A stretch of DNA of 40,326 nt from JAXHUH01 sp034211175 (GTDB taxonomy: Bacteria; Actinomycetota; Acidimicrobiia; Acidimicrobiales; CAIXPF01): assembly GCA_034211175.1 (NCBI GenBank), contig JAXHUH010000268.1, positions 1-40,326 on the forward strand, given 5' to 3'. The position numbers and the translations under genes are program-made. This document shows, piece after piece, positions 20,288-27,898 of this stretch. The notes under the pieces are model-generated. The model was given only the letters and a program-made list of their open reading frames with translations. It ran no database searches and had not been told where the DNA came from. The first letter of the stretch is position 1; each line of letters starts with the position of its first letter.

Positions 20288-21706
20288 GTGACCGACGAAG
20301 CCCGCACCGATGCTCCCGGGGCGACCGCCGACCTGCTCGTCCGGGACGCGCTCACCGTCGTGACGATGGACGAGCAGCGGCGCGAGATCGCCGGCGGCTG
20401 GGTGGCCGTGCGGGACGGGTTCGTCGTCGGCGTCGGCGAACCGGGAACCGAGCCGCCGGCGACGCGCACGATGTCGGCCGCCGGCTGCCTGGTCACGCCG
20501 GGCCTGGTCAACACCCACCATCACCTGTACCAGAACCTGACCCGGGCCTACGCGCCGGCGCTGGGCGGCAAGCTGTTCCGCTGGCTCGTCGAGCTCTACC
20601 CCCGGTGGCGCCACATCGACGAGGAGGCGGTGCACATCTCCACGTGGATCGGCCTCGCCGAGCTCGCCCTCGGCGGGTGCACGACCACGACCGACCACCT
20701 CTACGTCCACCCCCACGGCGCCGGCGACCTCATGGCGGCCGAGATCGGCGCGGCGGCCGACCTCGGCCTGCGGTTCCACCCGACCCGGGGCTCGATGAGC
20801 CTCTCCGAGAAGGACGGCGGGTTGCCGCCCGACGACTGCGTCGAGGACGACGACACGATCCTGGCCGAGTCGGAGCGGGTGGTCCGGACGTTCCACGACC
20901 CCTCCCCCGGCGCCATGTGCCGCATCGCGCTGGCGCCGTGCTCGCCGTTCTCGGTGACGCCGGAGCTGATGGCGCAGACCGCGGAGCTGGCCGAACGACT
21001 CGACGTCCGGCTCCACACCCACCTGGCCGAGGACCCGGGTGAGGACGACTTCTGCCTGTCGCAGTTCGGGCGGCGACCGGTGGAGCACCTCGAGGCGCTC
21101 GGCTGGATCACCGACCGCACGTGGGTCGCCCACTGCGTGCACCCCAACCCCGCGGAGATCGTCCGGCTGGGCGCCGCCGGCGTCGGTGCCGCCCACTGCC
21201 CGAGCTCGAACATGATCCTCGGCGCCGGGATGGCGCCGGTGCGCGAGCTGGTCGCCGCCGGCGCGCCGGTCGGCATCGGCTGCGACGGCTCGGCCTCGGC
21301 CGACGCGGCGTCGCTGTGGGGCGAGGCCCGCAACGCCATGCTCGTCGCCCGCCTGCGGGCCGCGCAGGCCGGGGAGGAGGAGCTGCCCGGCGCCCGCGAC
21401 ACCCTGGAGCTGGCCACCCTCGGTGGCGCGGCGTGCCTCGGCCGCACCGGCGAGCTGGGCACCCTGGCCCCGGGCGCGGTGGGCGACCTCGTGGCGTGGA
21501 AGCTCGACGGCGTCGCCTTCGCCGGGGCGCTCAGCGACCCGGTCGAGGCGTGGCTGCGGTGCGGGCCGGTGGCCGCCCACCACACCGTGGTCGCCGGCCG
21601 GCCGATCGTGGAGTCGGGCATGCTGCGGCGCGACGACCTGGACGAGAAGCTCCGGCACCACGAGGTCGTGGCCCGTCGCATTCAGGGGCTGGGCGAGCGC
21701 CCGTGA
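20288..21706 (+). CDS. 8-oxoguanine deaminase (amidohydrolase family)
   Basis: Metal-dependent hydrolase that converts 8-oxoguanine to urate in characterised homologues. The 472-residue product has the HxH metal motif (NTHHHLYQNLTRAYAP, His77/His79), HTHLAED, WVAHCVH and GCDGSASAD metal or catalytic sites in order. Long stretches such as TRGSMSLSEKDGGLPPD and IALAPCSPFSVTPELM are characteristic of the 8-oxoguanine deaminase branch rather than triazine hydrolases. The GTG at 20288 has GAGGAG 7 bases upstream; longer in-frame starts give an Arg-rich, unlikely extension. A strong terminator hairpin follows. Substrate assignment is by family similarity only. Confidence 0.88.
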   Translation: MTDEARTDAPGATADLLVRDALTVVTMDEQRREIAGGWVAVRDGFVVGVGEPGTEPPATRTMSAAGCLVTPGLVNTHHHLYQNLTRAYAPALGGKLFRWLVELYPRWRHIDEEAVHISTWIGLAELALGGCTTTTDHLYVHPHGAGDLMAAEIGAAADLGLRFHPTRGSMSLSEKDGGLPPDDCVEDDDTILAESERVVRTFHDPSPGAMCRIALAPCSPFSVTPELMAQTAELAERLDVRLHTHLAEDPGEDDFCLSQFGRRPVEHLEALGWITDRTWVAHCVHPNPAEIVRLGAAGVGAAHCPSSNMILGAGMAPVRELVAAGAPVGIGCDGSASADAASLWGEARNAMLVARLRAAQAGEEELPGARDTLELATLGGAACLGRTGELGTLAPGAVGDLVAWKLDGVAFAGALSDPVEAWLRCGPVAAHHTVVAGRPIVESGMLRRDDLDEKLRHHEVVARRIQGLGERP

Positions 21707-21744
21707 TCAACGGGGCGGCGCGGGCGCCGTCCACCCGATGACGC

Positions 21745-21774
21745 CACCGGCCGGGCCCTGGGGCCCGGCCGGTG
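21745..21774 (+). terminator. Terminator hairpin after 8-oxoguanine deaminase
   Basis: A perfect 14-bp inverted repeat, CACCGGCCGGGCCC (21745-21758) with GGGCCCGGCCGGTG (21761-21774), starts 38 bases after the stop. There is no T-run, as often in high-GC actinobacteria. It lies between convergent genes and may serve both. Confidence 0.7.
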
Positions 21775-21813
21775 CTGGTTGCCTGGTCGATTCGTCTCGT
21801 CGATGGCCGCTGC

Positions 21814-21966
21814 TCAGGCGCTCACCGTCGTCGAGCACTCACTGCAGTACGGCGCGGCCCGGAGACCTTCTGCCGTCTGGTACTGCACCGCGGGCCTGCC
21901 GCAGGTGCAGCGCCGCCCGACCGGGCGGGGAGCGTGGGGGCGAGTGGTCGCTGTGTTCTCAGCCAT
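21814..21966 (-). CDS. Small cysteine-rich protein, possible zinc ribbon (50 aa)
   Basis: A 50-residue frame. The start MAENTATTRPH is followed by CTCG (Cys20, Cys22) and YCSECST (Cys41, Cys44), that is C-x-C-x18-C-x-x-C, the ligand pattern of a small zinc ribbon. The ATG at 21966 has GAGGAG 8 bases upstream, and a promoter (-35 TTGTGC, -10 TAGCCT, 18-base spacer) lies in front with a near-palindrome over the -35. These agree with a real gene. Function is unknown; tiny zinc ribbons often bind RNA, DNA or a larger protein partner. Confidence 0.65.
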   Translation of the reverse strand: MAENTATTRPHAPRPVGRRCTCGRPAVQYQTAEGLRAAPYCSECSTTVSA

Positions 21967-22001
21967 GCTGATGACTCCTCGTCGAGGCATCCCGTTGACT
22001 C

Positions 22002-22039
22002 AGGCTACCGGGCTCGTGAATGTGAGCACAAGTGCTTAC
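22002..22039 (-). promoter_or_regulatory. Promoter with palindromic operator for the small cysteine protein
   Basis: On the minus strand, -35 TTGTGC (22031-22026) and -10 TAGCCT (22007-22002) are 18 bases apart. GTGAGCACAAGTGCTTAC (22022-22039) is a near-palindrome (7 of 8 positions per arm) covering the -35, so a dimeric repressor could bind there. In the rest of the 309-base gap to the next gene (22040-22275) I see nothing distinct. Confidence 0.5.
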
Positions 22040-22275
22040 TCATGTGTCGACCGGCACGATCCGTCGGTGACCGCCGTCTCGTCAGCAGCCGTCGATACCA
22101 GTGCTATCGCCGGCGCGGCCGTGTCCGGCCATCGGTTTCGAGCGTCACGGCGGGACCGATCGCTCACCTGCCAACCCCGGGCCGCATTGCAACACGAACG
22201 TCATCGTGACGGTCGGTCTGAGCGACGCCACGCGGGCGCTCAAGTCGGTGGCGGTGACCGTCGATCCCGCGTCCA

Positions 22276-23769
22276 GTGGCACGCAGCGACCGCGACCGGG
22301 CACGGCCGGAGCCCGGGCTCCGCACCGCCACCGACCACGACCGCACCCTGGCGGGACGGGCGGGCGGCGCGTTCTTCGCCGCTGCCGGCGTGCTCGGGCT
22401 CGTCGCCTCACCGTTCCTCGGCACGTGGGACGCCCCCCAGTTCGTTGCGTCCAACGCGGTGCTCGCCGTGATCTCGGTGTCGCTCCTCGTGGCGCCGTGG
22501 GCGCGGCTCCCGCCGCAGACACTGTTCGTCATCCCGGTGATCGGCCACGCCTTCTTCTGGACGGCCGACGCCCTCCTCCCCGGGAACGCCCAGCACTTCG
22601 CCCCGTTCCTGATGCTGCCCCACGTCTACGCGGGCACGTTCCTGCGTCGCGGATCGAGCCTGGCGCTCGCTCCGCTCAGCGCGCTCGCCGTGAGCACGAT
22701 CCCGCCCATCCGCAACCTCGACACGGCCCTGTTCATCGCCCTGTGCGTGCTCGTCGGCGAGCTGCTGGCCCACGTGGCGCACCGCGCCCGCCAGAGCCGC
22801 TACCGCGTCGATGCCGTGTTGCGCGCGACCCGGGAGCTGGCCGATGCACCGGACACCGCTCACGCCGTGGAGTTCCTCCGCCACCACGCCGGACGTCTCC
22901 TCGGCGGCGACGTCGTGAGCGTGCACCTCGCCGACCCCACCACGCCTGGCGTGCTCGACAAGAACGGGACCGAGGAGCGCTGGAGGATGCACGCCGACGG
23001 CGAGCCCAGCGGCGTCGGCGAGGTCATGGACAGCGGCTCCACGCTGTTCGTCCCCCATGCGCTCCGGTCCCCCGTCGTCTCCCTGCGCCACCTCCGCGCG
23101 TCCGGCTGCCGATCCGTCCTCTACGTCCCGCTTCCCGGGGCCCGGGCGCCGATCGGTGCGCTCGTCATCGCGTGGCGGCGCACCCGGCGGCGCGTGAGCG
23201 AGCTCGACCTGGAGGTCGTCGAGCTGCTGTCCGCCGATGCCGGCCGCGTGTTCGAGCGGATCGCCCGCGCCGAGGAGATGGAGACGAGAAGCCTCAGCGA
23301 CCCGCTGTGCGGGACCGGCAACCGACGCCGCTGGGAGCAGCGGATCGACCGCCTCGAACCCGACGACGTCGTCGTCATCGTCGACGTCGACCACTTCAAG
23401 ACGGTCAACGACACCAAGGGTCACCCCTACGGCGACGCCGTCCTGCAGGCACTGGCCGCCGTGCTCACCGCAGCCGCCCGCACGGGCGACGACGTCTGCC
23501 GGATCGGTGGCGACGAGTTCGGTGTCGTCCTCGCCGCGTGCGGTGCCGCCGGTGCCCGACGGTACCTGGACCGGGTCACCACCCTCTGGCAGGGGACCGG
23601 CGAGAACACCGGCTTCAGCCACGGGCACGCGGTCGTGACGGAGGGGGCAGCGGCGGTCGAGACCGTGCGCGCGGCCGACCAGGCGCTGTACCGGGCCAAG
23701 GCGACCCGCGAGCGCCAACCGGCGACGGCGACAGCCGAGCCCCGGCAGCCCTCGCGGCCCGCTCAGTGA
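22276..23769 (+). CDS. Membrane-anchored diguanylate cyclase with GAF-like and GGDEF domains
   Basis: Makes the second messenger c-di-GMP from GTP. The 497-residue product has several hydrophobic segments between about residues 28 and 165, a GAF-like sensor region (about 178-325) and a C-terminal GGDEF domain (about 337-480): DPLCGTGNRRRWEQ, VIVDVDHFKTVNDTKGHPYGD and RIGGDEFGVVL. The catalytic GGDEF motif is intact and preceded by RTGD at the RxxD inhibitory-site position, so product feedback is expected. The GTG start at 22276 is the best available but has no clear ribosome site. c-di-GMP often controls motility, which fits the flagellar genes nearby. Confidence 0.92.
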   Translation: MARSDRDRARPEPGLRTATDHDRTLAGRAGGAFFAAAGVLGLVASPFLGTWDAPQFVASNAVLAVISVSLLVAPWARLPPQTLFVIPVIGHAFFWTADALLPGNAQHFAPFLMLPHVYAGTFLRRGSSLALAPLSALAVSTIPPIRNLDTALFIALCVLVGELLAHVAHRARQSRYRVDAVLRATRELADAPDTAHAVEFLRHHAGRLLGGDVVSVHLADPTTPGVLDKNGTEERWRMHADGEPSGVGEVMDSGSTLFVPHALRSPVVSLRHLRASGCRSVLYVPLPGARAPIGALVIAWRRTRRRVSELDLEVVELLSADAGRVFERIARAEEMETRSLSDPLCGTGNRRRWEQRIDRLEPDDVVVIVDVDHFKTVNDTKGHPYGDAVLQALAAVLTAAARTGDDVCRIGGDEFGVVLAACGAAGARRYLDRVTTLWQGTGENTGFSHGHAVVTEGAAAVETVRAADQALYRAKATRERQPATATAEPRQPSRPAQ

Positions 23770-23855
23770 CGGGGCGAGCGGTCGGCCGTCCGGCGGCGAC
23801 TGCCGGTCCGGCTGCTCGACGGCGCCCGCCAACGCATGGCGTCACCCCGATCAGG

Positions 23856-23872
23856 GCGGCGGTCACCGCCGC
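23856..23872. terminator. Bidirectional hairpin between convergent genes
   Basis: GCGGCGG (23856-23862) pairs with CCGCCGC (23866-23872) around TCA, midway between the convergent diguanylate cyclase and SGNH hydrolase genes. Position favours a shared terminator. Confidence 0.45.
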
Positions 23873-23926
23873 GGGTCCGACACCCGTTCGTCGCGTGCCG
23901 ATCCTCGGCGTTCGGGTCGTTGATGG

Positions 23927-24946
23927 TCATGATGCGCTCCCGAACTCGGCCTCGAACACGTCGATGAGGTCGGCGGCGTAGACGTCTGCCACCTTGGCGG
24001 CGCCGCCGTCACTCAGGTGGAGCCCGCCGTCGATCCAGTCACCGTCGGCGAGCGGCGCCGCGTTGCCGTCGGTGAACCAGACGTGGTCGCGGGACTCGGC
24101 GATGGCGGGTACGCCGGCGTTGAACCCGGCGGCGAACGAGCCGCTGAACTCGACGGGCAGCAGGCTCGACACCACGACGACGGTGTCGGGGCTGGCGGCG
24201 CGGATCTGGTCGACCAGATCGGCGAGCCGCCCGGGGCCGTCGACGTCGGGCTGGTAGCCGGGGTCGTCGTCGCCGTCGAAGTCGTTGCCGTCGTTGTTGA
24301 TGTTGAAGTAGTCGTTCACGCCGATGAGCAGGAGGACCACGTCGGGGTCCGCCTCGGCGAGCCAGCCCTCGACGTTGGCGGCGACGTTGCCGTTGCCCGC
24401 GCCGACGAACTTGTCGAGGTAGCTCGGGCCCGGGCCGATCGTGTAGCCGCCGTGGCCCTCGTGGTCGGGATCGCCGCCGGCGGCCGTGGTCGACGACTGG
24501 GAGCCGACGAAGTCGACGTCCCAACCGGCGTCGATCAGGTCCGCGTACAGGTGGCCCCGGTAGCTCTGGTCGCCGGTGGCGCCGTTGCCGGCCGTGATCG
24601 AGTCGCCGAGCGGCATGAGCCGGATCGCCCCGTCGGGGGCGGGCACCGGGCCGGCGGGCCCGGTGGTCGTCGTGGGCGCCGCGGTCGTGGAGGTGGTCGG
24701 CGCCGCCGTGGTGGGGGTGGGCGCCGCGGTCGTGGAGGTCGGGGCCGCCGTCGTGGTCGGCGCACCGGTGGTGCTGGTGACATCACCGGGTTCCGGCGCG
24801 GGCACCGAGCTCGTCGGCGCCTTCGTGGGCGGGGCGGGCACCGAGACCTCGCCGTCGGTGACGGCGATGCTGCACCCGGAGGACGCAAGGGCGACGGTCA
24901 CCAACGCCGCCGGGATACCGAAGCCGTGCCTGGACCGCTGACGCAT
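23927..24946 (-). CDS. SGNH/GDSL-family hydrolase lipoprotein
   Basis: A 339-residue secreted esterase-like protein tethered to the membrane. The signal MRQRSRHGFGIPAALVTVALASSGC has a lipobox ending at Cys25. A Thr/Ala/Pro-rich spacer (about residues 35-98) would span the cell wall. The SGNH domain follows: block I LMPLGDSITAGNG (catalytic Ser), GHGGYTIGPG, block III VVLLLIGVNDYF (Asn), and block V DWIDGGLHLSDGG (catalytic Asp/His). Such domains deacetylate or de-esterify polysaccharides; carbohydrate esterase family 3 members look similar. A TTGTAA-N17-TACGGT promoter precedes the ATG. The substrate is not predictable. Confidence 0.9.
   Translation of the reverse strand: MRQRSRHGFGIPAALVTVALASSGCSIAVTDGEVSVPAPPTKAPTSSVPAPEPGDVTSTTGAPTTTAAPTSTTAAPTPTTAAPTTSTTAAPTTTTGPAGPVPAPDGAIRLMPLGDSITAGNGATGDQSYRGHLYADLIDAGWDVDFVGSQSSTTAAGGDPDHEGHGGYTIGPGPSYLDKFVGAGNGNVAANVEGWLAEADPDVVLLLIGVNDYFNINNDGNDFDGDDDPGYQPDVDGPGRLADLVDQIRAASPDTVVVVSSLLPVEFSGSFAAGFNAGVPAIAESRDHVWFTDGNAAPLADGDWIDGGLHLSDGGAAKVADVYAADLIDVFEAEFGSAS
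24672..24739 (-). repeat. Direct repeat in the Thr/Pro linker of the SGNH lipoprotein
   Basis: A 23-base sequence (24672-24694) recurs exactly at 24717-24739, 45 bases apart, within a run of related Thr/Ala/Pro codons. It encodes the TSTTAAPT-type wall spacer. Unequal pairing could change spacer length. Confidence 0.8.
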
Positions 24947-24986
24947 CGTTGCCGCCTTCCGCCGTCGACCACGTCGAACGACAAAG

Positions 24987-25015
24987 ACCGTAACGATCTC
25001 GTCATGCTGTTACAA
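24987..25015 (-). promoter_or_regulatory. Sigma-70-type promoter of the SGNH lipoprotein gene
   Basis: On the minus strand, -35 TTGTAA (25015-25010) and -10 TACGGT (24992-24987) are exactly 17 bases apart, 41 bases before the ATG. Confidence 0.65.
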
Positions 25016-25066
25016 CGCGGTGACGAGAATCCCGCGATCACGCCCCGGACCGCGTCCGCCGGACGC

Positions 25067-25273
25067 CTACCCCTCGAGTTCGGAGGGCGGAGCCGTTGCG
25101 GTCGGCGAGACGGTCACCGTCGCCGACACCTCGGGCTCGATCGTCGTCGACGGCGCGGCGTCCATCGGGTCGGGCGGCGAGATCTCGCCATCCACCTCGG
25201 CGCACGCGACGAGCGTCAGCCCACCCACGACACCGCCGACCACGCGGGCCATCGTCCTTCGACTGCGAACCAC
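25067..25273 (-). CDS. Small lipoprotein (68 aa)
   Basis: The GTG start at 25273 has a strong ribosome site (GGGAGGAG). The signal VVRSRRTMARVVGGVVGGLTLVAC ends in a lipobox Cys24. The 44-residue mature part is Pro/Thr/Glu-rich (DGEISPPDPMDAAPSTTIE and so on, ending PPSELEG) with no recognisable domain. It lies upstream of the SGNH lipoprotein gene, same strand, and divergent from prmA. Function unknown; it may be only a wall-spanning tether or a small accessory lipoprotein. Confidence 0.7.
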   Translation of the reverse strand: MVRSRRTMARVVGGVVGGLTLVACAEVDGEISPPDPMDAAPSTTIEPEVSATVTVSPTATAPPSELEG

Positions 25274-25508
25274 GTTCGCTCCTCCCGACGTTCGCGCCCG
25301 GCGGCCACGGCGGTGTCCGCCCTCGGAACAGGCACGTGTCGATCACATGACAAACGGCCCGGTGTACCGAGTGGGCACGCAGCGAACGTAGACCAGGTGT
25401 CACCAAACCGCAATGGTCGGGTCCGCCGGGGCCGGGCGACCCCATGCCGACGGCGGCCCACCGCCCGGAGGACCGGGCTGGGCAGATCTGCCCGCCTCGT
25501 GACGCGAG

Positions 25509-25526
25509 GTATCGCGTGATCGATAC
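25509..25526. promoter_or_regulatory. Palindrome upstream of prmA
   Basis: GTATCG (25509-25514) and CGATAC (25521-25526) flank six bases in the divergent gap between the small lipoprotein gene and prmA, 41 bases before prmA. It could be an operator or a leader hairpin. The rest of this 294-base gap shows nothing distinct. Confidence 0.35.
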
Positions 25527-25567
25527 GCTCCGCGGTCTCCGGAAGGACGCGAGCCCGGGCAGGAGCA

Positions 25568-26470
25568 GTGGACGTCACCCGTTCCGAAGCGGTCGTGGTG
25601 GAGGTCGACGTCGACGCCGCCGAGCTCGACGAGGCCACCGGCGAGCTGTGGGCCCGCGGCGCCCTGGCCATCGAGGAGCGGGAGCGTCCCGACGGCGGTG
25701 TCCGGCTGGTCACGTCGTGCGCCGACCCCGCGGCCTGCCGTGCCCTCGCCAGCCAGCTCGGCCATCGGTGGACGGTCGCGGTGACCGACGTCGACGACTC
25801 GGTCTACGACACGTGGCGGGACCACGCCCGCCCGGCCCGCGCCGGCCACCGGATCGTCCTGTGCCCACCCTGGTATCCGGTCGGGTTCGACGCGCCGGAC
25901 GTCCTCGGCAACGACATCGTCGTGACCATCGACCCCGGCCGGGCGTTCGGGTCCGGCGCCCACCCCACGACGCGGCTCGTCCTCGGCGAGCTCGAACGGC
26001 TGGTCGCGCCCGACACCCGGGTGCTCGACGTCGGCTGCGGCGGGGGCGCGCTCGCGGTGACCGCCGCGCTGCTCGGCGCCCGGACCGTTGCCATCGACAT
26101 CGACCCCGCAGCCACCGACGCCACCCGGGCCAACGCCGAGCGCAACGGCGTGACCGACCGGGTCCTCGTCTCCGGCGACCCGCTCGGCAGCGTCGGCGGC
26201 GACCACGACGTCGTCGTCGCCAACATCGGCGGGCTCGAGCTGATCACGCTCGCACCCGCCCTCGCCGAGCGGGTGCGGCCCGGCGGCGCGCTGGTCACCA
26301 GCGGGATCCTGGCCGACCGCTGGCGCGACCACGTCGCCGCGTTCACCGAGCGCGCGCCCGGGCTGCGGCTGGAGGGCGTCGGGGCGAGCGAGTCGTGGGC
26401 GTGCCTCACCTACCGGCGGGTCGACGACGCGCCTCCGGGGCGACCCGTCGGAGGAACACGCCCGACCTGA
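25568..26470 (+). CDS. prmA: Ribosomal protein L11 methyltransferase PrmA
   Basis: SAM-dependent enzyme that methylates ribosomal protein L11. The 300-residue product has an N-terminal substrate-recognition domain (to about residue 95) and the PrmA catalytic core: DPGRAFGSGAHPTTRL, SAM-binding VLDVGCGGGALA and VVANIGGLELI (the N-x-x-x active-site region), all typical. The GTG at 25568 is close to AGGAG (2-3 bases), tighter than ideal. The last 65 bases overlap the convergent DUF1015 gene, so the two C-termini are encoded by opposite strands of the same DNA. Confidence 0.92.
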   Translation: MDVTRSEAVVVEVDVDAAELDEATGELWARGALAIEERERPDGGVRLVTSCADPAACRALASQLGHRWTVAVTDVDDSVYDTWRDHARPARAGHRIVLCPPWYPVGFDAPDVLGNDIVVTIDPGRAFGSGAHPTTRLVLGELERLVAPDTRVLDVGCGGGALAVTAALLGARTVAIDIDPAATDATRANAERNGVTDRVLVSGDPLGSVGGDHDVVVANIGGLELITLAPALAERVRPGGALVTSGILADRWRDHVAAFTERAPGLRLEGVGASESWACLTYRRVDDAPPGRPVGGTRPT

Positions 26471-27635
26471 CCTTCGGGTCGAAGTAGGTCGACTTCGGCG
26501 GCATCACCCCACCGGCGTCGGCCACGGCGACGACCTCGTCGACCGTGGTCGCGGCCAGCGCGAACCCGATCCCGCCCGCGTCGTCGGCCCGCCGACCCAG
26601 CTCCTCGACCGGCGTGGTACCTGCCACCACCTCGAGGCGCGGGTCGCGGCCCGGGTCGGCGATGCCGAGCAGCGGGCCGAGGATGTCCTGCTGGAGGCGC
26701 ACCGCGTCGAGCCGGTCGACCACGTCGGGCGAGGTCGGTACCGGGCCGAGCTCGACCAGCCGCCACCGCTCGCCGACGCGGACACCGATCGTCCCGGCGG
26801 CGGGTGCCGGTGGGTCACTGTCGACCGGGCGCACCACGAACCGCTCCGCCAGCGCGGACTCGAACGCCGCCACCTCCCCGGCCGAGCGGCGAGCGACGAC
26901 GAGGCGGTGGTAGGGCAGCACCCGGAGCTGCTCCGCCGGGAACGCCGCCACCAGCATCCCCGCATCGCCGGACACCGATCGCGCCCGCTCGGTCGACCAT
27001 GCGTCCGCCCGGTGGTGCCCGTCGACGATGTACGCCGGCTGATCGGCGAGGACGGCGGCGAGCTCGGCCGACGCCACCTCGTCGTCGACCCGCCACACCC
27101 GCTGGGTGAGCCCGTCCGGGAGGGCGAAGTCCCGCTCGGGCGGCCGCTCGGCGACGAGCCGGTCGACGAGCGGGGCGAGCCCCGATCCCCGGGCGATGGC
27201 GGCCGCGATCGGGCTCGACTCGATCCCGAGGCGCTCGACGTGGCGGGCGAGCACGTCGACGCGTCGTGGCCGGGTGCGCTCGTGGCGGCGCAGCCAGCCG
27301 TCGTTCGCAGCGGCGACGTCGAGCTCGCCGACGACCGCGATCTGGCGGTGCTCACCGACCCGCAGCTCGTAGAGGTGGTAGGCCGGGCCCGACGGCGGTT
27401 CCCAGGCGTCGGCGGCCAGCAGGCGGGCGAGCGCCTCCTCCCCCGCCGCCAGCGCAGCCTCGACCTCGGCGTCGCTCGACTCGTCGTGGGGCGAGACCGT
27501 CACCGCCAGGAACGAGTCGCGGTTCGACCGGACGTGGGCGTCGCGCTCGTCCGGCGTGATGGCGTCGTACGCCGGTGAGACGACCCGCTCGGCCCACGCC
27601 GGACGGACGACGGCAGCGGGGATCGGACGGAGCAC
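26406..27635 (-). CDS. DUF1015-family protein
   Basis: A 409-residue member of the DUF1015 family, whose biochemical role is not established. Diagnostic pieces are RPAWAERVVSPAYDAITPDERDAH at the N-terminus, IVDGHHRADAW in the middle and GGVMPPKSTYFDPKVRSGVFLR at the C-terminus. Length matches the family (about 400). Other genomes carry it near metabolic or amino-acid genes; here it is convergent with prmA, with a 65-base overlap of the two 3' ends. No promoter was resolved in the 263-base upstream gap. Confidence 0.9.
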   Translation of the reverse strand: MLRPIPAAVVRPAWAERVVSPAYDAITPDERDAHVRSNRDSFLAVTVSPHDESSDAEVEAALAAGEEALARLLAADAWEPPSGPAYHLYELRVGEHRQIAVVGELDVAAANDGWLRRHERTRPRRVDVLARHVERLGIESSPIAAAIARGSGLAPLVDRLVAERPPERDFALPDGLTQRVWRVDDEVASAELAAVLADQPAYIVDGHHRADAWSTERARSVSGDAGMLVAAFPAEQLRVLPYHRLVVARRSAGEVAAFESALAERFVVRPVDSDPPAPAAGTIGVRVGERWRLVELGPVPTSPDVVDRLDAVRLQQDILGPLLGIADPGRDPRLEVVAGTTPVEELGRRADDAGGIGFALAATTVDEVVAVADAGGVMPPKSTYFDPKVRSGVFLRRVAPEARRRPAGR

Positions 27636-27779
27636 GGACCGGTCACCGACGCCCGTACGAGCTGGTCATCGCCACAGTCTCGCGTCCTCGTCGGTCAGGG
27701 CCGAGATCCGGGCGGGGCGGGGTGGGCCGGATGGCCGGCGCCGGTGGCGACGAGTGACGAACAGCACACGGGGGCGAGT

Positions 27780-27822
27780 TACGCTCGTCACAGCGGCGCA
27801 CGTGCACCGAACCGCACGAACC
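27780..27822 (+). promoter_or_regulatory. Possible promoter and short repeats upstream of the acyl-CoA ligase
   Basis: A -10-like TACGCT (27780-27785) is followed by CCGCACGA-type repeats just downstream, spaced by 10 bases. This may be a regulator site over the start region, but the -35 is unclear and the repeat is short. Confidence 0.25.
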
Positions 27823-27898
27823 GCACGAGACGTAGACGACTCGCACGAATCCACCGCATCGAGCGATGCGAACGCCTGCCCCCAACGGAGGTGCACCC

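Noticed and set aside
24017..25519. Plus-strand 500-codon frame over the SGNH and small lipoprotein genes
   Set aside because: Antisense shadow spanning two genes and their promoters; Gly/Arg-rich.
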